Positions 62,038 to 64,000 of a DNA stretch of 64,000 nt are shown here, piece after piece (positions within the stretch are counted from its first letter, which is position 1; the number at the start of each line of letters is the position of its first letter). Origin of the DNA: JBBROS01 sp965260995 (GTDB lineage Bacteria; Pseudomonadota; Alphaproteobacteria; Acetobacterales; Acetobacteraceae); the NCBI GenBank assembly GCA_965260995.1, contig CBDHCD010000001.1, forward strand, positions 186,001 to 250,000, read 5' to 3'. Position numbers and translations under genes: made by a program. Under the pieces are notes generated by a model. The model was not told the DNA's origin. It saw only the letters and a program-made list of their open reading frames with translations, and made no database searches.

Positions 62038-63402
62038 ATGGCAAGACAAACCGACCCCGAAACCCACCCTGGCCCTCTTGCCGCCTGGATGGTGCCGTTT
62101 GCCGGGTGCTTCACCCGCCCGACCTGGGCCAACCTGCTGGTGCTTGCCGCAGGCGCCATCCTGTCCCCGGGCCGGCGCACCGTCGCCGCAGCGCTGAGCA
62201 GCATGGGCCTGCGCGGGGCGGCGACCTTCACCAACTACCACCGTGCGCTTAACCGCAGCCGCTGGTCGGGCCAGGCTGCTGCACGCTGCCTGCTCGGACT
62301 GCTGGTCGCCTCCTTCGTGCCGAGCGGCCCGGTCGTGGTCGGTATTGACGAAACCATCGAGCGCCGCTGGGGCACGAAGATCAAGGCGCGCGGCATCTAC
62401 CGCGATCCCGTGCAATCCAGCCACGGCCACTTTGTCAGGGCGTCCGGCCTGCGCTGGATCAGCCTGATGCTGCTCGCGCCCGTGCCGTTCGCCGGGCGTG
62501 TTTGGGCTTTGCCGTTCCTCACCTCGCTGGCGCCCTCTGAGCGCTACGCACAAGTCCACGGACGCCGGCACAAGCTGCTGACGGATCGGGCACGCCAACT
62601 GCTGCTCCGCCTCGCGCGCTGGTTGCCGGATCGGCGGATCATAGCCGTCGCCGACAGCAGCTACGCCGCTATCGAGCTGCTCGCAGCCGTGTGCCGGCAT
62701 GTTGTCGTGATTACCCGGCTGCGACTCGACGCGCGCCTGTTCGACCCGCCCCCTCCACGCTTGCCCGGAACGAAAGGACGTCCGCGCGTATCCGGCGCAC
62801 GCCAGCCGACGCTGCTCCAGCGCCTGGCCGACCCGAAAACAGAGTGGCAGCGCGTCACAATTACGGGCTGGTACGAGCAGGGCGAACGCCAGCTCGACGT
62901 CGTGTCGGGCAGGGCACTCTGGTACCATCCTGGCAAGCAAGTGCCGGTCCGCTGGGTGCTGGTCCGCGACCCGGCCGGCGAGGCCGAACCGCAAGCGTTC
63001 CTGTGCACGGACCAAGCCGCCGACCCGGTCGCCATCCTGCAGCTGTTCGTGCGCCGCTGGTCCGTCGAGGTGACCTTCGCCGAGGTGCGCCGGCACCTGG
63101 GCGTGGAAACGCAGCGCCAATGGTCGGACCTGGCTGTTGCCCGCACCACCCCGTGCCTGCTCGCCCTGTTCTCGCTCGTGACGCTCTGGGCCAGCGACTT
63201 GGCCGCGCGCGGCCTCGTCCTGCCCAGGCGCGCCGCTTGGTATGCCAAACACGCCGTCACCTTCTCCGACGCGCTCGCCGCCGTCCGCCGCCAGCTTTGG
63301 ATCGCACAGGCTTTCTCAACATCGCCGCATGCCCAGAACACCGCAACAATCCCGCGCGTGCTCCTCGATAGGCTCACCGAAGCCGCATGCTACCCAGCCT
63401 GA
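62038..63402 (+). CDS. DDE_5 (IS701-like) transposase
   Basis: A 454-residue transposase. N-terminal FTRPTWANLLVLAAGAILSP, TFTNYHRALNRSRWSGQAAA, first catalytic Asp in VVVGIDETIERRWG, HGHFVRASGLRWISLMLLAP, second Asp in IIAVADSSYAAIELL, and a C-terminal RRWSVEVTFAEVRRHLGVET with the catalytic Glu. Intact frame; the stop lies in the right inverted repeat. It is probably active or recently so. Confidence 0.88.
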   Translation: MARQTDPETHPGPLAAWMVPFAGCFTRPTWANLLVLAAGAILSPGRRTVAAALSSMGLRGAATFTNYHRALNRSRWSGQAAARCLLGLLVASFVPSGPVVVGIDETIERRWGTKIKARGIYRDPVQSSHGHFVRASGLRWISLMLLAPVPFAGRVWALPFLTSLAPSERYAQVHGRRHKLLTDRARQLLLRLARWLPDRRIIAVADSSYAAIELLAAVCRHVVVITRLRLDARLFDPPPPRLPGTKGRPRVSGARQPTLLQRLADPKTEWQRVTITGWYEQGERQLDVVSGRALWYHPGKQVPVRWVLVRDPAGEAEPQAFLCTDQAADPVAILQLFVRRWSVEVTFAEVRRHLGVETQRQWSDLAVARTTPCLLALFSLVTLWASDLAARGLVLPRRAAWYAKHAVTFSDALAAVRRQLWIAQAFSTSPHAQNTATIPRVLLDRLTEAACYPA

Positions 63403-64000
63403 AATGGCCAAAGTCGAGATGAGTACCTCGGTGGACCAGTCCCAGAAGCGGGTAGGCGTCATGATCTCGGGCGTGCGGGGAATGCCGCCGTGGGGGTGCT
63501 CGCCGCCCTGGGCGAACATGTCAAGCAGCCACTGCGCCACCTCGCGGCTCGCGCCGCGCTTGACCATTGTGGCGATGAAGGTCTCGTCCGCAGTCTGCTC
63601 GAAGCGAACCGGATGGCCGAGCACGCCGGTCAGGATGCCGGCTAGGTCGTCGTGCGACAGGTCCTCAGGTCCCATCACGCCCACCCCGCCCTGGCCGGTC
63701 CAGCTCGCGTCGAGCAGGAGCCGGGCCGCGGCCGCGGCGATGTCGCGCGTGGCGGCGATCGGCATCCTCACGTCAGGCCGGACCGGCAGGGCGAATATGC
63801 CTTGGCGGAGTGGCGCGACCTGCCGCAACAGGTTCTCCATGAAGTTGGCATTCCGCAGCGCCCGGTAATGGGCGCCGGTGTCCGTGATTGCCCGGTCCAT
63901 CGCGCGCACGCCAAGACCCGGCCCGGTCTCGCGGCCCAGGCCATGATACAGGCTCGAGACCGCGACCACGCGGGCCACGCCGTGCGCCTTGATCACCGCC
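63316..64000 (-). pseudogene. NmrA-type NAD(P)-binding protein, 3' end replaced by IS sequence (partial)
   Basis: Minus-strand gene entering from the right edge. The visible part has ARVVAVSSLYHGLG, YRALRNANFMENLLRQVAPL, MPIAATRDIAAAAARLLLDA, VMGPEDLSHDDLAGILTGVL and FIATMVKRGASREVAQWLLD, typical of NmrA/atypical SDR proteins (quinone or redox sensing). The N-terminal cofactor motif is outside the window. Native sequence ends at WSTEVL near 63423; the last ~35 codons to 63316 are IS DNA. The original end (about eight codons finishing at 61651) lies beyond the element. The altered protein may still fold. Confidence 0.8.

Larger units (their letters stand above)
61672..63419 (+). mobile_element. 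IS701-like insertion sequence with a passenger gene
   Basis: 18-bp perfect terminal inverted repeats, CTCGACTTTGGCCATTTC (61672-61689) and its inverse (63401-63418), bracket a plus-strand transposase and a divergent small gene. TGAG occurs on both sides (61668-61671 and 63420-63423), a probable 4-bp target duplication. Removing the element and one TGAG restores a continuous end to the NmrA-type gene. Confidence 0.88.

Overview
The window is GC-rich throughout and has the look of an alphaproteobacterium. The pckA / chvI / chvG neighbourhood, an exact ParB-binding parS site, TRAP and ribose-type ABC transporters and a heavy IS630 load fit Rhodospirillales, most likely an Acetobacteraceae-like soil or plant-associated bacterium. 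That assignment is inference from gene content; no rRNA or other marker gene is present.

Region by region. 1-2.0 kb holds a polar amino-acid ABC transporter (two permeases and a binding protein, cut at the left edge). 2.2-7.2 kb holds pckA, a HugZ-like protein and the chvI-chvG two-component system, with a parS site starting 2 bp after the chvG stop. 7.8-10.6 kb holds a GT2 glycosyltransferase overlapping a UGM-like flavoprotein, then a tiny lipoprotein. 10.6-12.2 kb is decayed DNA: an IS481 scrap and a fused remnant of the amide regulators AmiC and AmiR. 12.2-18 kb is a complete amide/urea-type ABC transporter with formamidase, now without its regulators. 18.6-20.1 kb is an IS1380 element. 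20.2-24.7 kb is a TRAP transporter with an N-acyl-D-amino-acid deacylase.

24.9-30.5 kb is an insertion-sequence pile-up: a remnant IS630 tail, an IS630 split by a nested IS110, a second IS630 broken by a 13-bp triplication, a third IS630 with a one-base frameshift, and a fourth IS630 remnant. 31-32.3 kb encodes a beta-helix protein preceded by a coupled leader ORF.

33-44.5 kb is a sugar/polyol catabolic locus. It has two complete ribose-type ABC transporters, a short-chain dehydrogenase, a dihydroxyacetone-kinase-type DhaK/DhaL pair joined by a 20-codon repeat-built ORF, and an RpiB-type isomerase. This set matches tetritol (threitol/erythrulose) catabolism: oxidation to erythrulose, phosphorylation, isomerisation to erythrose-4-phosphate.

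45.4-61.3 kb is an exopolysaccharide region. It contains a GH16 glycanase with two CBM60-like repeats, an intact IS4 element with a 10-bp target duplication, a Wzy-like membrane protein, a GH5 glycanase, a WecG/TagA transferase, a tyrosine autokinase, a Wzx flippase, a GT32 transferase, a GINT1-like protein, a LuxR regulator whose receiver has lost its phosphorylation residues, a CelD/FemAB-like acyltransferase and a fatty-acid hydroxylase. The right end carries a nine-copy CCTGG repeat and an IS701-like element with a passenger gene, inserted near the 3' end of an NmrA-type gene that runs off the window.
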